Positions 54,661-63,170 of a stretch of 64,000 nt of DNA are shown here, in pieces. The notes below the pieces were generated by a model that worked only from the letters and a program-made list of their open reading frames with translations, searched no databases and was not told the DNA's origin. How positions within the stretch are numbered: position 1 is the stretch's first letter; the number at the start of each line of letters is the position of its first letter. The position numbers and the translations under genes were made by a program. This DNA is from Streptomyces sp. Edi2 (GTDB lineage Bacteria > Actinomycetota > Actinomycetes > Streptomycetales > Streptomycetaceae): NCBI RefSeq assembly GCF_040253635.1, contig NZ_JBEJGX010000003.1:8209501-8273500 (forward strand), in the 5' to 3' direction.

Positions 54661-55614
54661 CTAGCGGACCGGTGCCCCCTGTGCCTGCGTCGGCAGGGTG
54701 ATGCCCACCGCCGCCGCATAGTTCGACAGCGCCAGGCGGCCGACCGTGCCGTAGGCGCCCAGCGCCTCGGCCGAAGCGCAGCCCGCCTCCGCCGCGGCCG
54801 CCCCCAGAAGGCCGTCGGTGATCTCCGGGCCGATCAGGTACGGGGCCAGCGCCAGCTGCTGCGAACCGGACTCGCGCAGCTGCTCGGCCGTACGGGAGAT
54901 GGCGCCCTCCTCGTCCAGGGCGGCGGCCAGCACCGGCACCGCGAGCCGTGCGGAGAGCAGCATGCCGGTGATCCCGGCGGCCTGCACGGCCTCCTCGCCG
55001 CCGACGGTGGCGAGGATGATGCCGTCCGCCGCCGTGGCGACGGTGAACAGCCGGGCACGGTCCGCGCGGGCCAGACCGGCCTCGGAGAGCCGGACGTGCA
55101 GCGCCTCGGCCAGCAGCGGGTGCGGGCCGAGCACATCGGTCAGCTCGGCGCCGGAGCCGCTGTTCATCATGGCCTGGCGTATCCGGCGCAGCAGGGCGCT
55201 GTCCGGTCCGGCCAGCAGCGGCACCACCACGGCGGCGGGGCCGGGGTCGGGCTGCCCGTCGGCGCCCGCCCGGGCCTTGTGCTCGTTGGCGGCCTGCGCC
55301 AGCACGGCCTCCAGGGACGGGAACTCGTCGTCGCCGCCGTCCACATAGCCGATCCGGGCGTCGAGGCCCGGGAGCTCGGAGCGGGCGATGCTGGAGACCT
55401 CTTCCGCCAGGCTGCGCGAGGCGCTGGAGGGGGTGCCGGGCACGGCCAGCACCAGCGCGGGCGCACCCTCGGGTGCGGCCAGCGGTTCCGGCTTGCGGTG
55501 GCGGCCGGACTGCCGTCGCGGCATACGTACAGGCAGGCCGGGTGCGGCTCCCGGGCTCGGGGGTGCGGCGTCAAAATCGGGCGAGCCAGGTGCGGGCCCA
55601 GTGGGGGAACTCAT
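54661..55614 (-). CDS. CbiX/sirohydrochlorin-chelatase-like protein
   Basis: 317 residues. A disordered N-terminal ~45 residues precedes two CbiX-like halves: LVLAVPGTPSSASRSLAEEVSSIARSELP and VVVPLLAGPDSALLRRIRQAM, then ELTDVLGPHPLLAEALHVRL. The expected metal-ligand His at the start of the first half (HGS) is replaced by PGT, so it may not be a working chelatase. Widespread in Streptomyces as a hypothetical protein. Three genes downstream in map order (56-58 kb) run on the same strand but are spaced. Confidence 0.75.
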   Translation of the reverse strand: MSSPTGPAPGSPDFDAAPPSPGAAPGLPVRMPRRQSGRHRKPEPLAAPEGAPALVLAVPGTPSSASRSLAEEVSSIARSELPGLDARIGYVDGGDDEFPSLEAVLAQAANEHKARAGADGQPDPGPAAVVVPLLAGPDSALLRRIRQAMMNSGSGAELTDVLGPHPLLAEALHVRLSEAGLARADRARLFTVATAADGIILATVGGEEAVQAAGITGMLLSARLAVPVLAAALDEEGAISRTAEQLRESGSQQLALAPYLIGPEITDGLLGAAAAEAGCASAEALGAYGTVGRLALSNYAAAVGITLPTQAQGAPVR

Positions 55615-55707
55615 GGCGCCGCATGCTAACGGTTCGGACCACCCCTGCGCGGAGGGAGGGTTCGGTGAAGAGGTATCCGTCCCGATTTATCCCGCGCGTC
55701 ACGCCCG

Positions 55708-56745
55708 CTACCCCGGCGCAGGCCGTGTGATCTGCAACAACTGCGCATCGACGGGCAGTGTCAGACGGTCTGCGGCCAGTGCCGCGGCGATGGCCAGCGC
55801 CCCGTCGAGCGGACTGCCGGCCGCGGCCGCCGGACGGGCGTGCGGCAGCCGCTCGGCCAGCGCCCTGCGCAGCGGCGCCAGCAGCGGTTCGCCCAGGCCG
55901 AACAGCCCGCCGGTGCAGCCGACCGCGGTCGCGTCCCCCGCCGGGCAGACCGCGGCGGCGGCATCGGCGATATGGCCCGCCGCGGCATGCATGATGCCGC
56001 GGGCCACGGCGTCGTCCTCGGCGGCGCAGTGGGCTACCTCCGGGGCGAACGAGGCCAGTACGGCGGGCCGGTCGGGGCGCGGGTAGAGCATGCCGGGCAG
56101 CCCGGAGACCGTCCCGAACACCGCTTCCGCGCGCGCCAGGAGGGCGGCGGAGCCGTCCGTCCGTCCGTCGTACGCCCGCATCGCGGCCTCCAGTCCGGCG
56201 CGGCCGATCCAGGCGCCGCCGCCGCAGTCGCCCAGCAGATGGCCCCAGCCGTCCGCCCGGCGCCAACCACCCTCCGCGGTCAGATCCGTGCCCAGGGCGA
56301 TCATGCCGGTGCCCGCGGCGACGACGGCACCGGGCCGCTGGCCCAACGCGCCGGCGTACGCGGTCACGGCGTCCGCGGCGAGGGCGAGGTGGTGTACCCC
56401 GAACGCGGCGGCCAGCGCGCCCGGCAGCCGGGCCCGCAGATCCCCGCCGAGAGTCGCCATACCGGCCGCTCCCACGCACACCGCGGCAAACCCGTGCACG
56501 CCCGTCTCGCGCCGCAACTCCTCTGCGGCGGGCAGGAGTTGGGACAGCAGGTGTTCCGCATCGATCCCGGCCGGGCCGGTGCGCACCGGCTCGCGGCAGG
56601 CGCGGGAGGCGAGCGGCCTGGCATCGAGGTCATCGGCGCGGGCGACGGCGACCCGCAGTCCCGACCCGCCCGAGTCGATCCCGAGCACCCCGGGGAAAGG
56701 GCCGGACCCGAGGGCGCCCGGGGTGCGGCCCGCGGGCTCACCCAA
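55708..56745 (-). CDS. BadF/N-acetylglucosamine-kinase-like ATPase
   Basis: 345 residues of the BadF/BadG/BcrA/BcrD ATPase family, sugar-kinase fold. Phosphate-1 motif GVLGIDSGGSGLRVAV, adenosine/phosphate-2 loop VVAAGTGMIALG, GWGHLLGDCGGGAWIGRAGLEAAMRA typical of GlcNAc kinases, and CTGGLFGLGEPLL. Probably phosphorylates N-acetylglucosamine or a similar amino sugar. TTG start at 56745 overlaps the LOR gene stop by 8 bases, implying coupling. Confidence 0.9.
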   Translation of the reverse strand: MGEPAGRTPGALGSGPFPGVLGIDSGGSGLRVAVARADDLDARPLASRACREPVRTGPAGIDAEHLLSQLLPAAEELRRETGVHGFAAVCVGAAGMATLGGDLRARLPGALAAAFGVHHLALAADAVTAYAGALGQRPGAVVAAGTGMIALGTDLTAEGGWRRADGWGHLLGDCGGGAWIGRAGLEAAMRAYDGRTDGSAALLARAEAVFGTVSGLPGMLYPRPDRPAVLASFAPEVAHCAAEDDAVARGIMHAAAGHIADAAAAVCPAGDATAVGCTGGLFGLGEPLLAPLRRALAERLPHARPAAAAGSPLDGALAIAAALAADRLTLPVDAQLLQITRPAPG

Positions 56746-57808
56746 AGCCGCGGGCGTCCTGCTTGAGGGCGGTGTCGACGGTCAGGGCCGTGGCGACGAC
56801 CAGGCTCAGCAGCGGGTCGGGCAGCTGGTGGTGGATCTGCAGGACGTAGTTGTCCGCCGTCGTGAACATCGTCTTGGCGAGGCCTTCCCAGGTCTTGGTG
56901 ATCCGGGCGACCTCGGTGTCGGCGTGGTCCACGATGGCGAAGTTCCAGGCGCGCCAGTTCTCGGCCTTGATGGCGCCGATCTGCTGGCCGTTGACCATCA
57001 ACGCGAAGTTGATCTTCCCGATGGCGTTCTGCTGCACGATCTCGCCGACCGGTGAGCCGTCCGGACGCTGCACGATCACCTTGGACTTGAGGATCTTCGC
57101 GGGGCGGGTCAGGATCAGCTGCGGCTGGCCGTAGGCGTCCCGGATCTCCAGCTTGTGGGTCATGTACTGATCGAGACTGGAGACGACGCGGAGCACCTTC
57201 TTCGCCGTGCTCTGGCCGACCTGGACGACCGCACCGATCGTGTTGCCGTGCTGGTCGAAGACGCTGTACTCGTTGCTGACCTCGATCAGCTTGGCCTTCT
57301 GGTTGACCACCAGCACCGGCTCGGTGAACAGACTGCCGCCGCCCGGCCCGCCGGGTGCGACCCCGGCCTGCTGCTGCACAGCCCCCGGATGTCCGCCCGG
57401 CATCGGCTGCTGCCCGTACGGCTGCTGCATGGGCTGTTGCATCGGTTGCTGCATCGGCTGGCTGGGCGCCTGCTGGCCGGGCGCCTGCTGGGGGTGGCCG
57501 TAGCCCTGCTGACCGTACGGTGCGCCGCCGTGCTGCTGACCCGGATACGGGGCCTGGCCCGGCGCCTGCTGCGGTGCGGACTGCTGCGGCATCTGCTGCT
57601 GCGGGGCCTGCTGCTGGGGAGCCTGGTGCGGTGCGGCCTGCGCAGGGCCCGGCTGCGGTGCCTGGCCCCGGTCGGAAGCCGCGGGCTGTTGTCCCGGGTG
57701 GGTGTGCTCGGTCCACTGGGACCCGTCCCACCAGCGAAGTTGGTGGGGGGTGCCCTGCGGATCGGCATACCAGCCCGCAGGGATGTTCGCATTCGTCATG
57801 CCAGGCAC
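56738..57808 (-). CDS. DUF2510 plus LOR/scramblase-like protein
   Basis: 356 residues. N-terminal DUF2510 (AGWYADPQGTPHQLRWWDGSQWTEHTHPG), then a Gln/Pro-rich linker of PQQAPQQQ-type repeats (45-150), then a tubby/LOR-type domain related to phospholipid scramblase from about 160 (FTEPVLVVNQKAKLIEVSNEYSVFDQHGNTIGAVVQVG...). Function in Streptomyces unknown; DUF2510 often occurs on membrane-associated proteins. GTG 57808 lies 5 bases after GGGAG; ATG 57799 is an alternative. Coupled to the kinase gene. Confidence 0.88.
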   Translation of the reverse strand: MPGMTNANIPAGWYADPQGTPHQLRWWDGSQWTEHTHPGQQPAASDRGQAPQPGPAQAAPHQAPQQQAPQQQMPQQSAPQQAPGQAPYPGQQHGGAPYGQQGYGHPQQAPGQQAPSQPMQQPMQQPMQQPYGQQPMPGGHPGAVQQQAGVAPGGPGGGSLFTEPVLVVNQKAKLIEVSNEYSVFDQHGNTIGAVVQVGQSTAKKVLRVVSSLDQYMTHKLEIRDAYGQPQLILTRPAKILKSKVIVQRPDGSPVGEIVQQNAIGKINFALMVNGQQIGAIKAENWRAWNFAIVDHADTEVARITKTWEGLAKTMFTTADNYVLQIHHQLPDPLLSLVVATALTVDTALKQDARGFG

Positions 57809-57822
57809 ACTATCTCCCGGTG

Positions 57823-58500
57823 TCAGGGGAGCCTCCAGTCGACGGGCTGTGCGCCCTGCCGCACCAGGAGGTCGTTGGCCCGGCTGAAGGGCCGCGAGCC
57901 GAAGAAGCCGCGGTCGGCGGACATGGGGGAGGGATGCGCGGACTCGACGGCCGGCAGATCGCCCAGCAGCGGCCGCAGATTACGCGCATCGCGCCCCCAC
58001 AGCACCGACACCAGCGGGCGCTCGCGCGCCACCAGTGCGCGGATGGCCTGCTCCGTCACTTCCTCCCAGCCCTTGCCGCGGTGTGCGGCGGGCTTACGGG
58101 GTGCCGTCGTCAGCGCTCTGTTCAGCAGCAGCACGCCCTGCTGCGTCCACGGGGTCAGATCGCCGTTCGACGGGCGGGGCAGGCCGAGGTCGGAGTGCAG
58201 CTCGCGGAAGATGTTCTCCAGGCTGCCGGGCAGCGGACGCACCTCCGGCGCCACGGAGAAACTGAGCCCGACCGCATGCCCCGGTGTGGGGTAGGGGTCC
58301 TGTCCGACGATGAGCACCCGCACCTCGTCGAAGGGCTGTTGGAAAGCGCGCAGCACATTGTTACCGGCCGGCAGATAACTTCGCCCCGCGGCGATCTCGG
58401 CCCGCAGGAAGTCGCCCATCGCGGCGATCCGTCCGGCAACGGGCTCAAGTGCCTTGGCCCAGCCCGGTTCGACAATGTCTTGGAGAGGTCGTGCAGCCAC
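57823..58500 (-). CDS. ung: Uracil-DNA glycosylase
   Basis: 225-residue family 1 uracil-DNA glycosylase, which excises uracil from DNA. Water-activating motif [18 protein letters not shown] (Asp at ~68), [15 protein letters not shown], and the uracil-binding loop [24 protein letters not shown] start 58500 (MAARPL). Full length with all active-site blocks. Streptomyces often have two ung copies. Confidence 0.97.
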   Translation of the reverse strand: MAARPLQDIVEPGWAKALEPVAGRIAAMGDFLRAEIAAGRSYLPAGNNVLRAFQQPFDEVRVLIVGQDPYPTPGHAVGLSFSVAPEVRPLPGSLENIFRELHSDLGLPRPSNGDLTPWTQQGVLLLNRALTTAPRKPAAHRGKGWEEVTEQAIRALVARERPLVSVLWGRDARNLRPLLGDLPAVESAHPSPMSADRGFFGSRPFSRANDLLVRQGAQPVDWRLP

Positions 58501-58578
58501 GGGATCACCCTACTGGCCGTGGCCCGCTCCCGATCAACCGATGGCCAACACCCAGGCCGTCTCCCCTCCCGGCTTCCC

Positions 58579-59664
58579 TCAGGCCACCGCGGCCGCCCGT
58601 ACGCACAGCACGTCCGGCAGATGGGAGGCGAGCTGCTGCCAGCTGTCGCCGTCGTCCGCGCTGGCGTACACCTCGCCGTTGCGGTTGCCGAAGTACACCC
58701 CGGCGGGATCGGCGTCATCGACCGAGAGCGCGTCCCTGAGCACCGTGCCGTAATGGTCCTCCTCCGGCAGCCCCTCGCTCAGCGCCTGCCAGCTGTCACC
58801 GGCATCGGCCGTGCGGTAGACCCGGCAGCGGTTCCCGGCCGGCACCCGGTCGATGTCGGCGGTGATCGGGAAGAGGTAGGCGACATCTCCCCTGTGCGGA
58901 TGGGCGGCCACGGCGAAGCCGAAGTCGGAGGGCAGCCCGCCGCCGATATCCGTCCACTGCGCGCCGGCGTCGTCGCTGCGGTAGACGCCCCAGTGGTTCT
59001 GCAGATACAGCCGGTCGCGGTGCACCGGGTCCTGCGCGATCTTGTGGACGCACTGGCCGAACTCCGGATGCTGGTCCGGAAGGAAGACCGCCTTCACGCC
59101 GTTGTTGGACGGGGCCCAGCCGGCGCCTCCGTCGAGGGTGCGGAAGACCCCGGCGGCGGAAACGGCGACGGTGACCGCGTCGGCGTCCCGCGGGTCCGTG
59201 ACCACCGTGTGCACGGCCAGCCCACCGCCGCCCGGCTGCCATCTCTCCCGGCTGGGGTGGTCCCACAGCGCCCGCACCAGCTCGAAGGTCTCGCCGCCGT
59301 CCTCGGAGCGGAACAGGCCGCCGGGCTCGGTGCCCGCATAGACCACCTCGGGGGCGGCGGGGCCGGCCGGATGCAGCTGCCACACCCGTTCCAGTGAAGT
59401 CCCGGTGTACTCCGGGTACTTGACCGCGGGGCGGGAGGGCTCGTGCCAGCTCTCTCCCAGATCGTCGGAGTGGAACACCGAGGGACCCCAGTGCGCGCTG
59501 TCCGCCCCGGCCAGCAGCCGGGGCGTGGCGCGGCGGGTGTCGATCGCGAGGGAGTACACCGCCTGCGCGGAGAAATGCGGACCGCTCACGTCCCAGTCGC
59601 CGTGCCGTCGACGGCCGATGAAGAGCCCTTTGCGCGTGCCCACCGCGAGTACTACGTCAGTCAT
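58579..59664 (-). CDS. BNR/sialidase-like beta-propeller protein
   Basis: 361 residues with repeated S-x-D-x-G-x-x-W Asp-box motifs: SDDLGESW, SEDGGETF, SDDAGAQW, TADAGDSW, SADDGDSW. These mark a BNR/VPS10-type propeller, as in exo-sialidases and photosynthesis-stability-factor-like proteins. No export signal or sialidase RIP motif is seen, so a cytoplasmic propeller of unknown role is likeliest. ATG at 59664. Confidence 0.9.
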   Translation of the reverse strand: MTDVVLAVGTRKGLFIGRRRHGDWDVSGPHFSAQAVYSLAIDTRRATPRLLAGADSAHWGPSVFHSDDLGESWHEPSRPAVKYPEYTGTSLERVWQLHPAGPAAPEVVYAGTEPGGLFRSEDGGETFELVRALWDHPSRERWQPGGGGLAVHTVVTDPRDADAVTVAVSAAGVFRTLDGGAGWAPSNNGVKAVFLPDQHPEFGQCVHKIAQDPVHRDRLYLQNHWGVYRSDDAGAQWTDIGGGLPSDFGFAVAAHPHRGDVAYLFPITADIDRVPAGNRCRVYRTADAGDSWQALSEGLPEEDHYGTVLRDALSVDDADPAGVYFGNRNGEVYASADDGDSWQQLASHLPDVLCVRAAAVA

Positions 59665-59810
59665 GCCGGAACACCTCCGGGACGCCGTTGTCTCAGATAG
59701 GGGCAAGTCTGCACCCGGCCACTGACAATGGCGTCCCGGACGGTATCCGCGCAGGTCGGACGGTGCGGCTCCCGTTCCTGCCACGGCTGCCGCACGTCCT
59801 CCCGGCGGCC

Positions 59811-60914
59811 TCAGACCGCCCGGTGGTACTGCTGCGGCACGGCGGCCCCGGCACCCAGTTCCCGTGCCGCGTGCTGCGCGAAGCTGGGGGACCGCAGGAG
59901 TTCCCGGCCGAGCAGCACGGCGTCGGCCTGGCCGTCCGCGATGATCTTCTCCGCCTGCCGCGCCTCGGTGATCAGACCGACGGCGCCCACCGCGAGACCG
60001 CTCTCCTTCTTGACCCGCTCGGCGAACGGCACCTGGTAGCCGGGACCCGTGCTGATCTTCGCGTCCGGCGCGTTGCCGCCCGTGGAGGTGTCCAGCAGGT
60101 CGATGCCGTGCTCGTGCAGCTCGCGGGCGAAGCGCACGGTGTCGTCGGCCGTCCAGCCCTCGCGGGCGTCGCTCTCGTCCTCGGTGAGCCAGTCGGTCGC
60201 TGAGATCCGGAAGAAGACCGGCAGCTCGTCGGGCCAGACCTCCCGTACGGCGTCCACGACCTCCAGTGCGAACCGCGTCCGGTTCTCGTACGAGCCGCCG
60301 TACTCGTCGGTGCGCCGGTTGGTGAACGGGGAGAGGAACTCGTTGATCAAGTAGCCGTGCGCACCGTGGATCTCGGCCACCTCGAAGCCGGCCGCCAGCG
60401 CCCGCCGGGCCGTCGCCCGGAACTGCGCGACGATCTCTTCGATCTGCGCCACGGTGAGCTCCGCGGGGGCCGCGAACCCCTCGCCGAACGGCACCGGGCT
60501 CGGCCCGACCGGCTCCCAGCCGTACCGCTGACCGGGGAGGATCGGCGCACCACGGTCCACCCAGGTGCGCTCGGTGGACGCCTTCCGGCCTGCGTGGGCG
60601 ATCTGGATTCCAGGGGTGGTGCCCTGGTCCTTGAGGAAGCCGGTGATGCGCCGGAAGGCCTCGGTCTGGGTGTCGTTCCACAGCCCGAGGTCGTACGGAC
60701 TGATCCGCCCCTCGGGGCTGACCGCGGTGGCCTCCGTGAGGATGAGGCCGGTGCCGCCCGCCGCCCGCGCGGCCAGGTGCTGGAAGTGCCAGTCGCCGGG
60801 CGCCCCTTCCGCCGGGCCCTCGGGGGCCGCGGAGTACTGGCACATGGGTGCCATCCAGAGGCGGTTCGGAACGGTCAGCGCGCGAAGGGTGATGGGCTCG
60901 AAGAGGGCGCTCAC
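59811..60914 (-). CDS. Old yellow enzyme (NADH:flavin oxidoreductase)
   Basis: 367-residue OYE of the YqjM/thermophilic-like class. MAPMCQYSA gives the CysX motif, ATAVSPEGRISPYDLGLW, GIQIAHAGRK, VAEIHGAHGYLINEFLSPFTNRRTDEYGGSYENR (FMN and active-site His pair), VGLITEARQAEKIIADGQADAVLLGRELL. Reduces alpha,beta-unsaturated carbonyls using FMN and NAD(P)H. GTG 60914 follows AGGAG by 6 bases. Divergent from the ArsR gene with two operators in between. Confidence 0.95.
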   Translation of the reverse strand: MSALFEPITLRALTVPNRLWMAPMCQYSAAPEGPAEGAPGDWHFQHLAARAAGGTGLILTEATAVSPEGRISPYDLGLWNDTQTEAFRRITGFLKDQGTTPGIQIAHAGRKASTERTWVDRGAPILPGQRYGWEPVGPSPVPFGEGFAAPAELTVAQIEEIVAQFRATARRALAAGFEVAEIHGAHGYLINEFLSPFTNRRTDEYGGSYENRTRFALEVVDAVREVWPDELPVFFRISATDWLTEDESDAREGWTADDTVRFARELHEHGIDLLDTSTGGNAPDAKISTGPGYQVPFAERVKKESGLAVGAVGLITEARQAEKIIADGQADAVLLGRELLRSPSFAQHAARELGAGAAVPQQYHRAV

Positions 60915-60965
60915 GGCGGGCTCCTGTACCTGGAGGCGAACGGGTGCCGGCCGGCCCCGCACTCA

Positions 60966-61015
60966 TACGATAGGAGTCGTACTACGGTGGATGTCAAACT
61001 ACGACGCTTCTCGTA
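60966..61015. promoter_or_regulatory. Two ArsR operators (TACGA-N6-TCGTA)
   Basis: TACGATAGGAGTCGTA (60966-60981) and TACGACGCTTCTCGTA (61000-61015) share perfect TACGA/TCGTA arms and a 6-base centre, 34 bases apart. Both lie between the divergent OYE and ArsR genes. Confidence 0.88.
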
Positions 61016-61089
61016 CAATAAGCGGGCGGCGGCGCGCCAGGCCCCACCGAGCCCCGCAGACCGAGCCGCAGGATGAGTCAGGAGCCGTC

Positions 61090-61461
61090 ATGCCGACCGA
61101 AACGACCTCCGCGCGGGCTCCGTCGGGCTCCCGGTCGCTGGAGCACCCGGCCCGTGCGGACATCCGGCTGGCCGATGTCCTGCATGCGCTCGCCGACCCC
61201 GTGCGACTGCGGATCGTCTGCGCGCTGGCAGCCGCGGAGGGTGAGCTGAACTGCGCGGACATCGAACTCCCGGTCAGCAAGTCGACCTGCACCCACCACT
61301 TCAGGGTGCTGCGCGAGTACGGCGTCATCCAGCAGCTCTACCGCGGCACGGCCAAGATGAACGGGCTGCGCCGGGCCGATCTGGAAGCGCTCTTCCCCGG
61401 CCTGATCGACGGTGTGCTCCGGGCGGCGGATCTGCAGGCCGGCCGCCTCGGGGAGGGGTAG
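61090..61461 (+). CDS. ArsR-family repressor
   Basis: 123-residue winged-helix regulator: LADVLHALADPVRLRIVCALAAAEGELNCADIELPVSKSTCTHHFRVLREYGVIQQLYRGT. A CADIELPVSKSTC segment supplies two cysteines, but the classic metal-binding ELCVCDL motif is absent. It may sense an electrophile or small molecule relevant to the OYE rather than arsenite (inferred). ATG 61090 behind GGAGCC. Confidence 0.93.
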   Translation: MPTETTSARAPSGSRSLEHPARADIRLADVLHALADPVRLRIVCALAAAEGELNCADIELPVSKSTCTHHFRVLREYGVIQQLYRGTAKMNGLRRADLEALFPGLIDGVLRAADLQAGRLGEG

Positions 61462-61468
61462 CGGGGCT

Positions 61469-61520
61469 GCCGGGAGTGCCGGGAGTGCCGGGAGTGCCGG
61501 GAGCGCCGGGAGTGCCGGGG
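61469..61520. repeat. 9-bp tandem repeat (GCCGGGAGT)5.8
   Basis: Five full copies, one with AGC for AGT, plus seven bases, starting 8 bases after the arsR stop. The stretch to 61651 is Gly/Pro-GC-rich spacer. Confidence 0.93.
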
Positions 61521-61651
61521 CGGCCGTCGGGAATGGCGGGACCGCTCCGGTCCGGCGGGCCGGAGCCCGACGGACCGGTGTCAGGTGCACCGGGGCTCGG
61601 CCGAACGGAGCCCGGCGCCGCGGAACCCGGCGCCCCGACCCGCCCGCGGAT

Positions 61652-63034
61652 TCAGCGGGTCAGGTCCGCCGCCCCCGCCGCTTCCAACAGTCCCGCCCAG
61701 TCCGGAAGTTTGACGGTGCCGCGCCCCAGCCCGCGGCCCCACTCCGCCTCGGCGGCCTCGATGGCCAGCCAGCCCGGCCACGGGACCGGCCGCTGCCCCG
61801 CCCGGATCAGCGCGGCCACCGGGTCCTCGGCCGCCTCGCGCACCGCCAGCGCGGGGGCATCGGCCAGCAGCGACTGCGCGGTCTCCTTGGCGCAGGGCCG
61901 GTTCGTGCCGATCACCCCCGTGGGGCCCCGCTTGATCCAGCCCGCCACATACGCACCGGGCAGCGGCGCCCCGTCCCGCAGTACCCGCCCCGCCTGGTGC
62001 GGCACCGTTCCGGTCGCCTCGTCGAACGGCAGGCCGGGCATCGGCGTCCCCCGGTAGCCGACCGAACGCAGCACCAACTGCCCCTCGATGTCCTCGAATT
62101 GGCCGGTCCCGGTCACTCCGCCGTGCCCGTCGGGTGCCGTCCGCTCGAACCGGACCGCGCGCACCCCGGTGGCGTCCCCGAGCACTTCGACGGGGCGCAG
62201 GAAGAACCGCAGATGAATGCGGCGCCCCGGTCCGGTGGCCCTCGCGTCCGGACCTGCCGGGGCCGCCGGCCGCTCCGCCCAGCCGCGCAGCACCTCGATG
62301 TTCCGCCGCCCCATCGCGGGCAGTCCGCCCGGGTCCCGGTACGCCGGATCCAGCGCCAGCTCCTCGGGCCGTACGCACACCTCCGTATCCGGAAGGGAAC
62401 CCAGTTCCCGAAGCTCCTTGGTGGTGAACTTGGCCTGGGAAGGGCCGCGTCGGCCGACCATCCAGACATCCTGGACGCGGCTGTCCGCCAGCGCGCCCAG
62501 CGGGCCCTGCGGCATATCGGTGGCGGCAAGCTCGGCGGCACCACGGGACAGCATCCGCGCCACGTCCACCGCCACATTCCCCACGCCGATCACCAGGGCG
62601 GACCGCGCCGCGAGGGTGAAGCGGACGGCGGCCGCATCCGGGTGTGCGCTGTACCAGGCGACGAACTCGGTCGCCGGATGGCTGCCGGGCAGCTCCTCAC
62701 CGGGGATGCCCAGATGCCGGTCGGTGGCGGCGCCCACGCAGAACACCACCGCATCGAAGATCTCGCGCAGTTCCTCGACGCCCAGCCCCGGCGCTCCCAC
62801 CTCGATGTTCCCCAGGAAGTGCACCCCGGGGTGCTCCAGTACCGTGCGCAGGTTGTTCTGCAGCGATTTGATCTTTTCGTGGTCCGGCGCGACGCCGTAG
62901 CGCACCAGACCGTACGGGCAGGGCAGCCGGTCCAGGACGTACACCTCGATGTCCGGTACGGTCTGCTGCTCGATCAGGGACTGGGCGGTGTAGACGCCGC
63001 TGGGTCCAGAACCGATCACTGCGACACGAAGCAC
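61652..63034 (-). CDS. Ferredoxin/adrenodoxin-NADP reductase (FprA-like)
   Basis: 460-residue FAD enzyme of the FprA type. FAD loop VAVIGSGPSGVYTAQSL at 4-20, CPYGLVRYGVAPDHEKIKSLQN, the NADP loop ALVIGVGNVAVDVARML, VQDVWMVGRRGPSQAKFTTKEL, and GWIKRGPTGVIGTNRPCAKETAQSL near the C terminus. Transfers electrons from NADPH to ferredoxin, and so to P450s such as the one at 17777 in principle. ATG 63034. Single gene. Confidence 0.95.
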   Translation of the reverse strand: MLRVAVIGSGPSGVYTAQSLIEQQTVPDIEVYVLDRLPCPYGLVRYGVAPDHEKIKSLQNNLRTVLEHPGVHFLGNIEVGAPGLGVEELREIFDAVVFCVGAATDRHLGIPGEELPGSHPATEFVAWYSAHPDAAAVRFTLAARSALVIGVGNVAVDVARMLSRGAAELAATDMPQGPLGALADSRVQDVWMVGRRGPSQAKFTTKELRELGSLPDTEVCVRPEELALDPAYRDPGGLPAMGRRNIEVLRGWAERPAAPAGPDARATGPGRRIHLRFFLRPVEVLGDATGVRAVRFERTAPDGHGGVTGTGQFEDIEGQLVLRSVGYRGTPMPGLPFDEATGTVPHQAGRVLRDGAPLPGAYVAGWIKRGPTGVIGTNRPCAKETAQSLLADAPALAVREAAEDPVAALIRAGQRPVPWPGWLAIEAAEAEWGRGLGRGTVKLPDWAGLLEAAGAADLTR

Positions 63035-63170
63035 GAGTGGCCCCTTCCGCGGAATACCCCCAGGATCGCACCGGCGGACGCGCGGCGGGAGATGCGCTAT
63101 CGGGGTTGCTCCCGGTGGGATGAGCGTGCCGCGCTACTGGGCCGGGTGAGCGGGGGGCTAGGTTTTCAAT

